64,000 bases of DNA from Parasphingorhabdus marina DSM 22363 (GTDB lineage Bacteria; Pseudomonadota; Alphaproteobacteria; Sphingomonadales; Sphingomonadaceae), in the NCBI RefSeq assembly GCF_900128895.1, contig NZ_FSQW01000001.1, positions 992,001 through 1,056,000 on the forward strand. The letters are read 5' to 3'. A model generated the notes under the pieces. It saw only the letters and a program-made list of their open reading frames with translations, was not told the DNA's origin and did not search any database. Position 1 is the first letter of the stretch. Each line of letters begins with the position of its first letter. Of the stretch, positions 29,518 to 38,047 are shown in pieces. The position numbers were made by a program, and so were the translations under genes.

Positions 29518-30378
29518 TCAGATATTCTCCAGCCGGCACCCCCGCTGTTCCAGAATATGCCGCATGTCGCGATAGGCGGCCGGTGTGTCGGTCAGCGGGA
29601 TATAGGGATGGAGATGATGGACAATATGATATTGCATGCCCATTGAGCCGATATTGCCCCAGCTGCTGCGGAAGGCCCGGGTGTCGCGATAGCGGCCCGT
29701 GCCGTCCGCGGGATGATGCGGGGCCCAGCTGAGGAAAAACTGGATATAGGTCAGACCGATCTGCCGCGGCAGCCACCACAGCAACGCGGCCTCGATCGCA
29801 TGACCGGACAGCGCCAGGCCAATCAGGATAGCGAAATGGACAATCTGGAACAGCGCGCCGTCGAGCAGCAGATCCTCCCGTCCGATATCTCTCAGAATAT
29901 CGCCATATTTGTTGAAGCCACCCTTTGCTCCGGGTTGCCGGTTCTGAATCGATTTCCAGATCGCTTGCCAGGGTCCCGGTGCCATGCTGCTGTAATCGGG
30001 ATCCCGGTCAGGATCATTGGCATGGAGGTGATGCTGGATATGGGTCACCTTGGCGACGCGATAGGGCAGAACCAGCGGAATGGTAGACAGATGCCCGACC
30101 AGCTCGTTGAGCCAGCGCCATTTCGTGCCCTTGCGCCCGATTATATCATGTTGAGCCTCGTGCGAAGGCAGATAGCAAAGCATGACGTTGAGCGTCGCAA
30201 TCGGGAAAGCGAGCCAGAGCGGCATGACATCGAAAAATACCAGCGGCCAGAGAGCCAGCCAGACTGCCAGGTTTCCCAGGCCCCAGATCACCGCCTCCCA
30301 GGGCAGGCGGCCAGCATATTTGCGGGCGATTTGCTGTTCCTGGCGACGCAGGGCATTGGGTGAGGTGGAGATCGTCAT
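29518..30378 (-). CDS. Membrane fatty acid desaturase / carotenoid hydroxylase-like diiron protein
   Basis: 286 residues with four or so membrane segments and three histidine boxes: HEAQHD (H73, H77), HIQHHLH (H113, H116, H117) and QYHIVHHLHP near residue 250. These bind the diiron centre of membrane desaturases, ketolases and hydroxylases. The sequence could be an acyl-lipid desaturase or a carotenoid-modifying enzyme; neighbouring carotenoid oxygenase and SDR genes keep the second option open. The stop codon of the upstream small membrane gene overlaps ATG 30378 (ATGA), which fixes the start. Confidence 0.85.
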   Translation of the reverse strand: MTISTSPNALRRQEQQIARKYAGRLPWEAVIWGLGNLAVWLALWPLVFFDVMPLWLAFPIATLNVMLCYLPSHEAQHDIIGRKGTKWRWLNELVGHLSTIPLVLPYRVAKVTHIQHHLHANDPDRDPDYSSMAPGPWQAIWKSIQNRQPGAKGGFNKYGDILRDIGREDLLLDGALFQIVHFAILIGLALSGHAIEAALLWWLPRQIGLTYIQFFLSWAPHHPADGTGRYRDTRAFRSSWGNIGSMGMQYHIVHHLHPYIPLTDTPAAYRDMRHILEQRGCRLENI

Positions 30379-30569
30379 AGCCACCGCCCGCGCCACTGGG
30401 CGATCATTCCCCACAGCCCACCAATAGTCAGACCAATGGCGAGCGCAGGTAATCCCGCGACTTCACCATGACCCGCCATGGCCAGGATTTGAGAAATGAG
30501 CGGGCCCAAAAAACCCAGTCCGAAAATCAACGGCATGAAATGCAGGATGTTTTTCAGGACAAATTGCAT
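30375..30569 (-). CDS. Small two-helix membrane protein coupled to the desaturase
   Basis: 64 residues with two hydrophobic helices (about 10-28 and 38-56) and a basic C-terminus. A strong GGAGAGGG site precedes ATG 30569, and the stop overlaps the desaturase start in ATGA, so the two are translated together. I do not recognise a family. The tight coupling suggests a partner or membrane-assembly factor for the diiron enzyme; this is inference. Confidence 0.7.
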   Translation of the reverse strand: MQFVLKNILHFMPLIFGLGFLGPLISQILAMAGHGEVAGLPALAIGLTIGGLWGMIAQWRGRWL

Positions 30570-30647
30570 GAACCCTCTCCGAAACGCGGGCATGCTAGCC
30601 GACAGGTCCGAAAATATCAAACAATCTACATTCTTGTCAGTAAGTCT

Positions 30648-33068
30648 CTATCCGGTCTTTCTTGACGCATCCGTACCCGGCTTGTGCTCTGGCCTGGCCC
30701 ACGAATTTTCCAGGTCCCGGTCGCCATGGATATTTTCGGCGGGATTTCCGGTTTCGACGTCAGGCGGGACGCGTCCCTGGACTTCGGTGGCCGGCAGGGC
30801 CTTGCTGAACAGATAGCCCTGCACCTGGACACAGCCATCCTCTTTGAGCTGATCCAGCTGGCCATCGCGCTCGACACCCTCTGCTGTGGTGACCATCCCG
30901 AGGCTGGAGGCGAGACCTGTCACGGCCCGGATGATGGCACGGCAATCCTCCCGGCTGTCGACATCCTCGACAAAACAGCGGTCGATCTTGATCTTGTCAA
31001 ACGGGAAGCTGCGCAGATAGTTGAGGGAACTGTAGCCGGTGCCGAAATCGTCGAGCGCGATCCGCACGCCAAGCGAGCGGATCTTGTGGAGCAACTCGAC
31101 ATTGTTCTGGCTGTCGCTCATCAACACCGACTCGGTGATTTCCAGTTCCAGGCGCGAAGGATCGACACCGGTTGCCGCCAGAGCGCTTACAATCGTCGGG
31201 ATCAGATTGGGACTGCGCATTTGCGACGGCGACAGATTGACCGCCACACTGAGATGATCCGGCCAGTTGCACAGCTCCTGCAGGGCGGATCGCAGGACCC
31301 ATTCACCCAGCTGCACAATCAGCCCGGTTTCCTCGGCCACCGGAATGAAGGCATTGGGCATGATCAGGCCCCGCTCCGGGTGGTGCCAGCGGAGCAGCGC
31401 CTCATAGCCGATGGTGTCCCCGCTCTCGATATTGACCAGCGGCTGATAGCGCAGCTCGAGCTCGTTCCGTTGCAGGGCCGAACGCAGGTCAAGCTCGATA
31501 TTCCGCCGATCCTGGAACGCTGTGCCCATGGATTCTTCGAATACGGAAACACAGCTGCGCCCGTTATTTTTGGCATGATAAAGGGCGATGTCGGCGGATT
31601 TCAGCAGTTCGTCGGCCCCCAGTCCCGGCGCATTGCAAATGGCAATGCCGATGCTGGCGCCCGATACCACGGGCTGTCCTTCGATCATGATCGGTTCTGA
31701 CAGTTTGCGGATGACGGACGCGGCCTGTCTTTTGGCCTGGGCATCAGATGATATGTGGCGCAAGGAAATGGCAAATTCGTCGCCACCCAAACGGGCGACA
31801 ACATCTTCCACCCCGATGGCTTTCTCCAGTCGACTGGCGACCGCTTTCAGTACCAGATCTCCGGCGCCGTGGCCCAGCGTATCGTTAATGCTCTTGAAAT
31901 AGTCGAGATCGAGATAAAGGATGGCGAGCTTTTGCCCGGGTTTCAGCCGGGCAATGGATCGTTGCAGCGACTGGTTGAACAGGGCGCGGTTGGGTAAATC
32001 GGTCAGACTGTCGAAATGCGCCAGATGGGCGACCCGCTCTTCTGCCAGCTTCGCCCGGGTGATATCCGCTGCAACGCCGCGGATATGGAGACGACTGCCA
32101 TTCGTCCCTGGGGTCGGGCGACCCGAGAGTTTCCACCAAAACAGCTTGCCATGGATATTGATGGGAACCGCCAGATCGCGAAAGGCTTCGCCCGAATCCA
32201 GTGACTGGATCAGGAAGTTGCGTTCCGTACTGTCTTCGAACAGGTCCGTCAGAGGACGTCCGCGCAATTCCCGGATTTCCCGGGCAGCAGCAGAAGCAAA
32301 ACGGGCGGACGGATTGATGATGCGGAAATCTTCGTCAATTTCCCACAACCAGTCCGAACTTTGTTCGGCATAGTCGTGGAGCAATAACCTGACCGTGTCG
32401 GCGGCTTTCTTCTCCCGCGCGGCATGGATGTGGCGTTGCACGAAGTTGAAGAAGAACATGCGGTAGATATAATCGGCACAAAGCGTGACAAACAGGAACA
32501 GGGCGACACCGCCCAGCGCGGCAGTCCCTTCCGCCGCCAGAAAACCTCCGGTAAATGACAAGGAAGCAATGCCCATATACCAGCTCTGGGCGCGAGGGAT
32601 GCTGCCAAAAATAAACCCGCCAATGATAACCGTGCCGATGCCGAGGATGGCAACATCCAGCCCCATCGGGATTTGCCCAAAGGCGAGCGGGACAGCCACC
32701 AGAGCGCTGGCAAAAGCTGCATTGAGCTTGGCCTCGGCCACAATCATTCGGGCCGACTTCTCATAGTCGATGCGATCATGGTCCACCCGGGCTTGCCGCC
32801 GGTAATTGCGGATACTGGCAAAAGCCATCACTGCGACACAGAAAATCGTGAAGGCTGCAAAGGCGATATTCGCATGCATGCAGATCTTGATCAAAATATA
32901 GCTGGTGCCGGGAATGGAAATCAGCGAACCGATGCGGGAAATCTGGCTGATCGACTTGAGTTGTTCGCGCGCCACGGTTTCTGCGGTTTCCGCATCTGTA
33001 TCAAGACGAAACCGCCAGATTTTCTTCTGCATGGCCAGCAATCGCTGCAGCGTAACCGGATTGCCCAT
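30648..33068 (-). CDS. Membrane PAS-GGDEF-EAL cyclic-di-GMP protein
   Basis: 806 residues: about five N-terminal membrane segments (residues ~50-215), a PAS domain (~240-350, WLWEIDEDFRIINPSA), GGDEF (RLGGDEF near 428) and EAL (EALLRW near 558). The diguanylate cyclase motif is intact, but the RxxD inhibitory site is absent (GVED at that place). The EAL catalytic set is complete: NLSPSQM, ITES, DDFGTGYSSL, KIDR, AEG and QGY. It could therefore make or degrade c-di-GMP, or switch. A homologous protein is encoded at 57605-59974. Confidence 0.95.
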   Translation of the reverse strand: MGNPVTLQRLLAMQKKIWRFRLDTDAETAETVAREQLKSISQISRIGSLISIPGTSYILIKICMHANIAFAAFTIFCVAVMAFASIRNYRRQARVDHDRIDYEKSARMIVAEAKLNAAFASALVAVPLAFGQIPMGLDVAILGIGTVIIGGFIFGSIPRAQSWYMGIASLSFTGGFLAAEGTAALGGVALFLFVTLCADYIYRMFFFNFVQRHIHAAREKKAADTVRLLLHDYAEQSSDWLWEIDEDFRIINPSARFASAAAREIRELRGRPLTDLFEDSTERNFLIQSLDSGEAFRDLAVPINIHGKLFWWKLSGRPTPGTNGSRLHIRGVAADITRAKLAEERVAHLAHFDSLTDLPNRALFNQSLQRSIARLKPGQKLAILYLDLDYFKSINDTLGHGAGDLVLKAVASRLEKAIGVEDVVARLGGDEFAISLRHISSDAQAKRQAASVIRKLSEPIMIEGQPVVSGASIGIAICNAPGLGADELLKSADIALYHAKNNGRSCVSVFEESMGTAFQDRRNIELDLRSALQRNELELRYQPLVNIESGDTIGYEALLRWHHPERGLIMPNAFIPVAEETGLIVQLGEWVLRSALQELCNWPDHLSVAVNLSPSQMRSPNLIPTIVSALAATGVDPSRLELEITESVLMSDSQNNVELLHKIRSLGVRIALDDFGTGYSSLNYLRSFPFDKIKIDRCFVEDVDSREDCRAIIRAVTGLASSLGMVTTAEGVERDGQLDQLKEDGCVQVQGYLFSKALPATEVQGRVPPDVETGNPAENIHGDRDLENSWARPEHKPGTDASRKTG

Positions 33069-33188
33069 ACTGTTTCTTCCCGTTGTACGAACTTCGAGTA
33101 AGTAGAACGGTAGAAATGGCGGATTGTTAAATGGTTTATGCCCTGACAGGGTTCTGCAGCGCGTGAATCCCTGTTTTCCCGCGTTCGG

Positions 33189-33881
33189 CTAGAGATTCCT
33201 GATCAAATCCGTCGTAGCCGCTGCGGCGCGGTTGGCCGCTAGTATCAAGTTTTCTTGGAAGTCCCCGCTGCTTTTTCCGTCCGCCGTGTCGGTCGTCGCC
33301 TTGATGCCGGCCCAGGGCGTGCCGAGGAGTTGGGCGATCTGGGCAACAGCCGCGGTTTCCATATCCACCAGATCGGCTTGCAATATGTCCCGCAAATAGC
33401 TGGAACGTTCGGGGCATTTCACGAACATGTCGGCTGTCGCGATCCGGGCGGCGGGCAGGTTCAGCGCGGGCGGCATGGGCAGGGCCCGAAAGGGTCGCCA
33501 GTCCGCCGGACCCATTGGCCAGGCACCGGCATTATAATGGACAAAACCGTCATTGCCGCGCGAATCGTCCAGCGCTCCATAGTCCGCCTGCAGTGATTCG
33601 TGGAGATAGAAGCAATTGCCGGCGAGCGGACTGACCTGGCCAGCGGTGCCGATGACGAGAAAAAGGTCGGGGCGAATCAGCTGATGCATGAATATGGCCG
33701 CGCCAGCTGCGTGCACTTTGCCGATCCCGGGGCACAAAATACTGATTTGTTTACCACAATGCTCAATATTTCGGAGGGTGCCAAGCGGGCTTTCGCGAAG
33801 GGTCGCAGCAGCGTCCGGAAGCAGCGCATCCGCTTCGGCGTTAACCCCTGTGATAACCGCAATTCTCTCGATTTCGCTCAA
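33189..33881 (-). CDS. Nucleosidase / purine phosphorylase family protein (MTA/SAH nucleosidase-like)
   Basis: 230-residue protein of the PNP/UDP phosphorylase fold. PGIGKVHAAGAA and VIGTAGQ resemble the N-terminal motifs, and VDMETAAVAQIAQ holds the catalytic glutamate region of 5'-methylthioadenosine/S-adenosylhomocysteine nucleosidases. It is divergent enough that the exact substrate, MTA/SAH or a futalosine- or hopanoid-related nucleoside, is uncertain. Translation starts at TTG 33881, supported by GCAGGAG at good distance and the lack of an in-frame ATG. The GGDEF-EAL gene follows 120 bp downstream on the same strand. Confidence 0.8.
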   Translation of the reverse strand: MSEIERIAVITGVNAEADALLPDAAATLRESPLGTLRNIEHCGKQISILCPGIGKVHAAGAAIFMHQLIRPDLFLVIGTAGQVSPLAGNCFYLHESLQADYGALDDSRGNDGFVHYNAGAWPMGPADWRPFRALPMPPALNLPAARIATADMFVKCPERSSYLRDILQADLVDMETAAVAQIAQLLGTPWAGIKATTDTADGKSSGDFQENLILAANRAAAATTDLIRNL

Positions 33882-34059
33882 CCCGTCACTCCTGCATCGT
33901 GCCGCACTCTGATTGCGGAGCCGTTAAGACTTGTCAATTGCCGTGACCCAAATAGAGACTGGGGCTGTACGCCGCTTTCTGCGCGGGATTGAGGGTCATA
34001 TAATCGGGGCACAACCAAAGACACGGGCATCAATCACGTGTCACAGGAGTACCGTCAAA

Positions 34060-34599
34060 ATGCAAAATCCCGTTACCTATATTGTCGCCTTTCTCATGTC
34101 GTTCATCGCCGCCCAGCCGGCGCTGGCTGACGAGATTTATGTCGGCGTTGCCGTGCATGCGATTGACTCGCCCTTTTCGATGGAAACCGGAGAGGGGGGC
34201 ACCGATTTTCAGATCGGCTATCGCGGGGACGAGATAGAGGCGCTGTCCTTTATCGGTTCACCATCTCCCTATGTCTTCGCCTCAATCAACAGCGACGGTG
34301 ACACCAATATGCTGGCAGCCGGGATCAGCTGGAAATTCGGGGACAAGATCTACATTCGTCCCGGCATCGGACTTGCCATCCACGACGGACCGTCCCTGCG
34401 CATTGCCGATGACGGATGGCAGACCCAGCTGGGATCGCGGGTGCTGTTTGAACCGGAACTGTCCATCGGAGTGCAGATTTCGGAACGTGTCGACCTGGAA
34501 GCAAGCTGGGTGCATGTCAGCCATGCCGGGTTATTCAATAACGGACAAAATCCGGGCCTCGACAATGTCGGGCTGCGGCTGGTGGTTAAACTGCCCTGA
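34060..34599 (+). CDS. pagL: Lipid A 3-O-deacylase (PagL-like acyloxyacyl hydrolase)
   Basis: 179-residue outer-membrane beta-barrel with a signal peptide ending ALADE. The C-terminal part holds the PagL active-site pattern H152-V-S154-H followed by GLFNNGQNPGLDNVGLRLVVKLP and the aromatic-poor barrel end. PagL removes the 3-position acyl chain of lipid A. AGGAG before ATG 34060 decides the start. A perfect TATAAT (33999-34004) lies about 55 bp upstream, without a clear -35 box. A strong terminator follows. It sits on the opposite strand inside the broken ribosomal/RNA-polymerase cluster. Confidence 0.82.
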   Translation: MQNPVTYIVAFLMSFIAAQPALADEIYVGVAVHAIDSPFSMETGEGGTDFQIGYRGDEIEALSFIGSPSPYVFASINSDGDTNMLAAGISWKFGDKIYIRPGIGLAIHDGPSLRIADDGWQTQLGSRVLFEPELSIGVQISERVDLEASWVHVSHAGLFNNGQNPGLDNVGLRLVVKLP

Positions 34600-34626
34600 T
34601 CTTTTGACGGGGATCGGGCAGCAATT

Positions 34627-34665
34627 GGGGCGGCCTCCATAACGGAGACCGCCCCCTTTTTGTTT
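34627..34665 (+). terminator. Rho-independent terminator of pagL
   Basis: GGGGCGG (34627-34633) pairs with CCGCCCC (34649-34655) and CTCC (34635-34638) with GGAG (34644-34647), interrupted by one mismatch; CTTTTTGTTT follows. The structure also lies between the convergent pagL and rplL genes, but only the plus strand has the T run. Confidence 0.88.
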
Positions 34666-34689
34666 GTAATTCTGATCGAACCGTCAGGC

Positions 34690-35067
34690 TTACTTGAGTT
34701 CGACGGTACCGCCGGCTGCTTCGATCTTCGACTTGATCTCTTCGGCTTCGGCCTTGGCAACACCTTCCTTGATCGGTTTCGGTGCACCTTCGACGAGAGC
34801 CTTGGCATCGGTCAGACCCAGAGCGGTAATCGCACGGACTTCCTTGATCACCTGGATCTTCTTGCCACCGTCGCCGGTCAGGATGACGTCGAATTCGTCT
34901 TTCTCTTCCGCAGCAGCTTCACCACCACCAGCGCCGGCAGGGCCAGCTACGGCAACAGCAGCGGCAGCAGATACGCCCCACTCTTCTTCCAGAGCCTTGG
35001 ACAGTTCAGCCGCTTCCATCACGGTCAGTTTCGAAAGTTCTTCTACAAGTTTAGCTACATCAGCCAT
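34690..35067 (-). CDS. rplL: 50S ribosomal protein L7/L12
   Basis: 125-residue stalk protein of the large ribosomal subunit that recruits translation factors. The N-terminal dimerisation part, the alanine/glycine-rich hinge (residues ~35-55) and the C-terminal factor-binding domain ([28 protein letters not shown]) are complete. GGAGTGATTGAAA favours ATG 35067 over a TTG at 35073. It follows rplJ by 43 bp but is not followed by rpoB: pagL is convergent on its 3' side. Confidence 0.99.
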   Translation of the reverse strand: MADVAKLVEELSKLTVMEAAELSKALEEEWGVSAAAAVAVAGPAGAGGGEAAAEEKDEFDVILTGDGGKKIQVIKEVRAITALGLTDAKALVEGAPKPIKEGVAKAEAEEIKSKIEAAGGTVELK

Positions 35068-35110
35068 TTTCAATCACTCCAATTTCAAAATTCAAAATAT
35101 TTCAGTAAAA

Positions 35111-35623
35111 TTACTCACCCGAAGCGGCATAAGCGCCGACTACGCGTGCAAGGGCTCCGGCCGGTTCCTTGACCACCCGTGCGATTTTCGTTTGCGGCGC
35201 TGTAAGCAGGCCAACAATCGTTCCGCGCAGTTCGTCGAGGGACGGCATGGATGCCAGAGATTTCACGCCGGCTTCGTCCAGAAGGGTATCGCCCATTGCG
35301 CCGCCAACGATTTCAAGCTTGTCGTTGCCTTTGGCAAATTCCACTGCAATTTTGGCAGCAGCCACCGGATCATCCGATGTGGCGAGCGCGACCGGGCCCG
35401 ACAGCAAGTCGCTGATCGGGGCATAGTCGGTACCTTCCAGAGCGCGTTTGGCGAGGCGGTTTTTCGAGACCTTGAAGCTGGCACCTTCTGCCCGCATCTT
35501 CGTCCGCAGCTCGGTTGACTGAGCGACGGTGAGACCCAGATTGCGTGTCACCACGACAACGCCGGCCTCTTTGAAGGTTGCGTTCAGAGCAGCAACAGCA
35601 TCGGCCTTTTGACCACGATCCAT
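35111..35623 (-). CDS. rplJ: 50S ribosomal protein L10
   Basis: 170-residue base of the L7/L12 stalk; it binds 23S rRNA through its N-terminal domain and L12 dimers through its C-terminal helix. MDRGQKADAVAALNATFKEA is the typical alphaproteobacterial start, and AAGGAG lies six bases before ATG 35623. An upstream in-frame extension to 35704 has no family similarity. With rplL it forms a two-gene unit detached from both rplKA and rpoBC. Confidence 0.98.
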   Translation of the reverse strand: MDRGQKADAVAALNATFKEAGVVVVTRNLGLTVAQSTELRTKMRAEGASFKVSKNRLAKRALEGTDYAPISDLLSGPVALATSDDPVAAAKIAVEFAKGNDKLEIVGGAMGDTLLDEAGVKSLASMPSLDELRGTIVGLLTAPQTKIARVVKEPAGALARVVGAYAASGE

Positions 35624-35975
35624 ATTTTGCTCCTTCATGCGGATACCCGTCGAGACAGGCATCCTGTTTCCAAATTTGTCACCCCGTTTCCACGGGAATG
35701 ACAAGCGAAAGGATTGGTCGAAACCAGTCCTGTTTGTATCCGAAGGGGGGTTTTGTCACGGGCCGCACGAAAGGCTGGCAGATGACCCGCAGGCATGCCT
35801 GCGAAAAAACTGATCCCCGTCTAGGCTGGAAATTAAGAGAGGCAAATTCCTCTCACCGGCTGTCTCGGACGGTGACCGGCAGCCGAAACTGCCGTTCGAG
35901 GAGCGCGTTTAGCGGCAACAGCCGGGAAGTCAAGAAAAACTGGTGCAGAAGACGTCTGGAAAGGCGGCCCGGAAG
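35624..35975 (-). promoter_or_regulatory. Non-coding leader and promoter region of rplJL
   Basis: This 352-bp gap lies between rplJ and the upstream DUF11 gene. A weak promoter candidate reads on the minus strand as TTGACT (35933-35928), 16 bp, then TAAACG (35911-35906), which would give a leader near 280 nt. A perfect 16-bp palindrome CGCAGGCATGCCTGCG lies at 35788-35803. L10-(L12) autoregulation through an mRNA leader is known in other bacteria; whether this leader folds that way is not shown. Confidence 0.4.
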
Positions 35976-37115
35976 CTACTTTATCCGGACCCGGAACGCG
36001 AAGTCGATCCGCGGTGTCGATCCGCCATGTCCCAGCACGCCTTGCGGCCGGATACAGATATAGCGGATGTCGGAACGGAAACTGCCATCCATGGCAATGG
36101 AAACACAGTCGTCGAAACTGGCGGGCGGCGTAACGGCAGTGCTGTATCTGAGGTCGGCAACAGGATCAAACAGAACGCCGGAGCCGGTGACCTGTTCGAA
36201 ACCAACCGGGGCGATGTCGGCAAAGGTCTCCGGACCGCCCGAGTCGATATCCCCGTTCCAGAATTCGACATCATCGGGCAGGCTGTCGAGTATGAACAGC
36301 GAGCCGGAGTCGACCGCCCCGTCTCCGGTATTGCGCACTTCGATACGGTAAAACATCTCGTTTCCCGGAATCGAAAACCTGCCTTCGTTTGCGGGGTCCC
36401 AGAGATCGGAATTCTTGGTGACGGCCAGCCGTGCGGTGCCGACCCGGTCGGTGGTGCGGACGTTGTAGATGCCGACCAGCTCGTCTTCGAGACCATACCA
36501 GAGAATGCTGGTAATCTGAACGCCGGCATCAATCAGGTCGCTGTCCACAATCACGCCGAGAAATCCGACAGGGGCGGCTGCAGAGGGCGTTGGCCCGGAA
36601 ATATCCGTGAAGCTGCCATCGCTGAGAAACACCCGGATCGCGGATCGTTCGAGACCGATATTGCTGTCGTTCCAGTCGACATGATTGAACGCAAAGGCCA
36701 CGGCTCTCCCGGTAGGTGTGAAGGTGACGGTACCACCGCCGGAGCCCGGCACCGCGAACGCGCCGACAATTCCGGGGACCGATGGCGCATTGGCGTTATA
36801 GCCGGTGCAGGTGGTCGGAGAGGATGCCTGGGGATCACTGAGCCGCGGGCAATAGCCCGCAATGCCGAAGGATCCGGAACCTGAGGCGACCACCGTGAAT
36901 CCGTTCCAGCTGTCCCCGGTGCCTTGCGACATGGAATAATTGGTGTTCACGGATGAAAAAGTCTCGACCCGGGAGACGACATCCGTGGAGGGCAGGGCGC
37001 TGTTCCAGCTCGCCAACGAGCTATAGGTGTGCACCGACTGGGCTGCCGCCGGCAGTGCGTGCCAGGGCAGCAACAAAAGCAAGCCAATTCGGCAATATGT
37101 CAGCAATCCCGCCAT
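35976..37115 (-). CDS. Secreted DUF11-repeat protein
   Basis: 379 residues: a signal peptide (cleavage near AAAQ-SV), an N-terminal beta-rich domain (~30-235) with a Gly-rich loop PGSGGGTVTFTPTGRAVAF typical of extracellular adhesive folds, and a C-terminal DUF11 repeat (~245-345, LAVTKNSDLW...FYRIEVRNTGDGAVDSGSLFILDSLPDD). It ends in FAFRVRIK without a sorting tail. DUF11 proteins are cell-surface or secreted; function is unknown. AAGGTG before ATG 37115 and the signal peptide fix the start, although the frame is open to 37346. It lies immediately upstream of rplJ. Confidence 0.75.
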   Translation of the reverse strand: MAGLLTYCRIGLLLLLPWHALPAAAQSVHTYSSLASWNSALPSTDVVSRVETFSSVNTNYSMSQGTGDSWNGFTVVASGSGSFGIAGYCPRLSDPQASSPTTCTGYNANAPSVPGIVGAFAVPGSGGGTVTFTPTGRAVAFAFNHVDWNDSNIGLERSAIRVFLSDGSFTDISGPTPSAAAPVGFLGVIVDSDLIDAGVQITSILWYGLEDELVGIYNVRTTDRVGTARLAVTKNSDLWDPANEGRFSIPGNEMFYRIEVRNTGDGAVDSGSLFILDSLPDDVEFWNGDIDSGGPETFADIAPVGFEQVTGSGVLFDPVADLRYSTAVTPPASFDDCVSIAMDGSFRSDIRYICIRPQGVLGHGGSTPRIDFAFRVRIK

Positions 37116-37413
37116 TTTCACCTTGATCCGGTTTCCTTTTGCATTGCCGCTTCGATCGACCCTTGGGCGGCAAAGTGGAGAGCTGCAGGAACCGTGCCAG
37201 TCCCTTGCAATTCCCGCTCCTGTTCCAGAAACGGCAAAATCAGGCGGGATTTTAGGAAGCAGGCGACCAGTCTGGCACGCGAATTGCTCTGATTGGGGAA
37301 CCGAAAGGTGAAATTCGGTGGAAACATGAGGAGTTGCCCGTGCCATTCACAGCTAAATTTCTGGCGGTCACGACCGTTATTCTAATAAGCTTTGGCCGCA
37401 GGGAGGGAATGAC
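37116..37413. other. 298-bp divergent gap without visible gene
   Basis: Shared upstream region of the DUF11 gene (minus) and a small secreted protein gene (plus). The open frames here show no family similarity and no ribosome sites. I see no strong hairpin or promoter; GCAGGGAGGGAATGAC just before 37414 is the ribosome site of the plus-strand gene. Confidence 0.4.
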
Positions 37414-37638
37414 ATGATGACCGGAATGACGGTGGTGCTGCTGCTCGCAGGTGCAAATCTTGCCGATGAAGGATGCGGCATATCCTGTGTCGACCGGGCC
37501 GAAGAGCGCGAGATCGCCCGCTCGAAAACCTTGTCCTCCGGAGCCGAATGCGGCGCCATGACGCTACAGTTCAAGGTGGGAGGCAAGATCCGGGAAAAAC
37601 AGCAACAGGTCTGTGAAATCCGGGTGAAGCAACGCTAG
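37414..37638 (+). CDS. Small secreted four-cysteine protein, unknown function
   Basis: 74 residues beginning with a signal peptide (MMTGMTVVLLLAGANLAD) and carrying four cysteines (positions 21, 25, 46, 67) in the mature part, which would allow two disulfides in the periplasm. GGGAGGGAATGAC precedes ATG 37414; ATG 37417 is also possible. No family is recognised. The convergent GFA gene ends 18 bp downstream. Confidence 0.55.
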   Translation: MMTGMTVVLLLAGANLADEGCGISCVDRAEEREIARSKTLSSGAECGAMTLQFKVGGKIREKQQQVCEIRVKQR

Positions 37639-37656
37639 ACGCCGCGCGCGCCAAAT

Positions 37657-38046
37657 TCAGTCCTTTTGCAGGATCCCGTCGCCGAGCTCGTAATAGTCCC
37701 CCTTGTCGGCCACATGGATATGACTCCACAGCCGGGTGCCGGTCGGATTGTCAAAAGCGCCCAGGGCGATGGCAATATCGTCCCGTGTACTCGCATCCCA
37801 GAACAGAAAGGACCCGCAGGTTGCGCAAAAGCCGCGACGCACCTTCTCCGATGACTGATACCAGCGCACATTGTCCGCGCCGTCTATCGCGACGCGGTCC
37901 ATGGGCACGTCCACGGAAGCCCAGACATGACCGGATTGCTTGCGGCACTGGGTACAGTGACACGCATCTCCCTCGGGCAGATCGCCCGCGACAGTGATCC
38001 TGACAGCGCCGCACAGGCAGGAGGCTTTGTGGGAATTTTTGGTCAT
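37657..38046 (-). CDS. GFA (glutathione-dependent formaldehyde-activating / CENP-V) family protein
   Basis: 129 residues with the zinc-binding pattern of the family: SCLCGAVR near the start, CHCTQCRKQSG around residue 30 and FCATCGSFLFW around residue 73. Although named for a formaldehyde-glutathione adduct enzyme, most members have no tested function. It starts one base past the DUF1330 stop on the same strand, so the two are an operon. Confidence 0.9.
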   Translation of the reverse strand: MTKNSHKASCLCGAVRITVAGDLPEGDACHCTQCRKQSGHVWASVDVPMDRVAIDGADNVRWYQSSEKVRRGFCATCGSFLFWDASTRDDIAIALGAFDNPTGTRLWSHIHVADKGDYYELGDGILQKD

Positions 38047-38047
38047 G

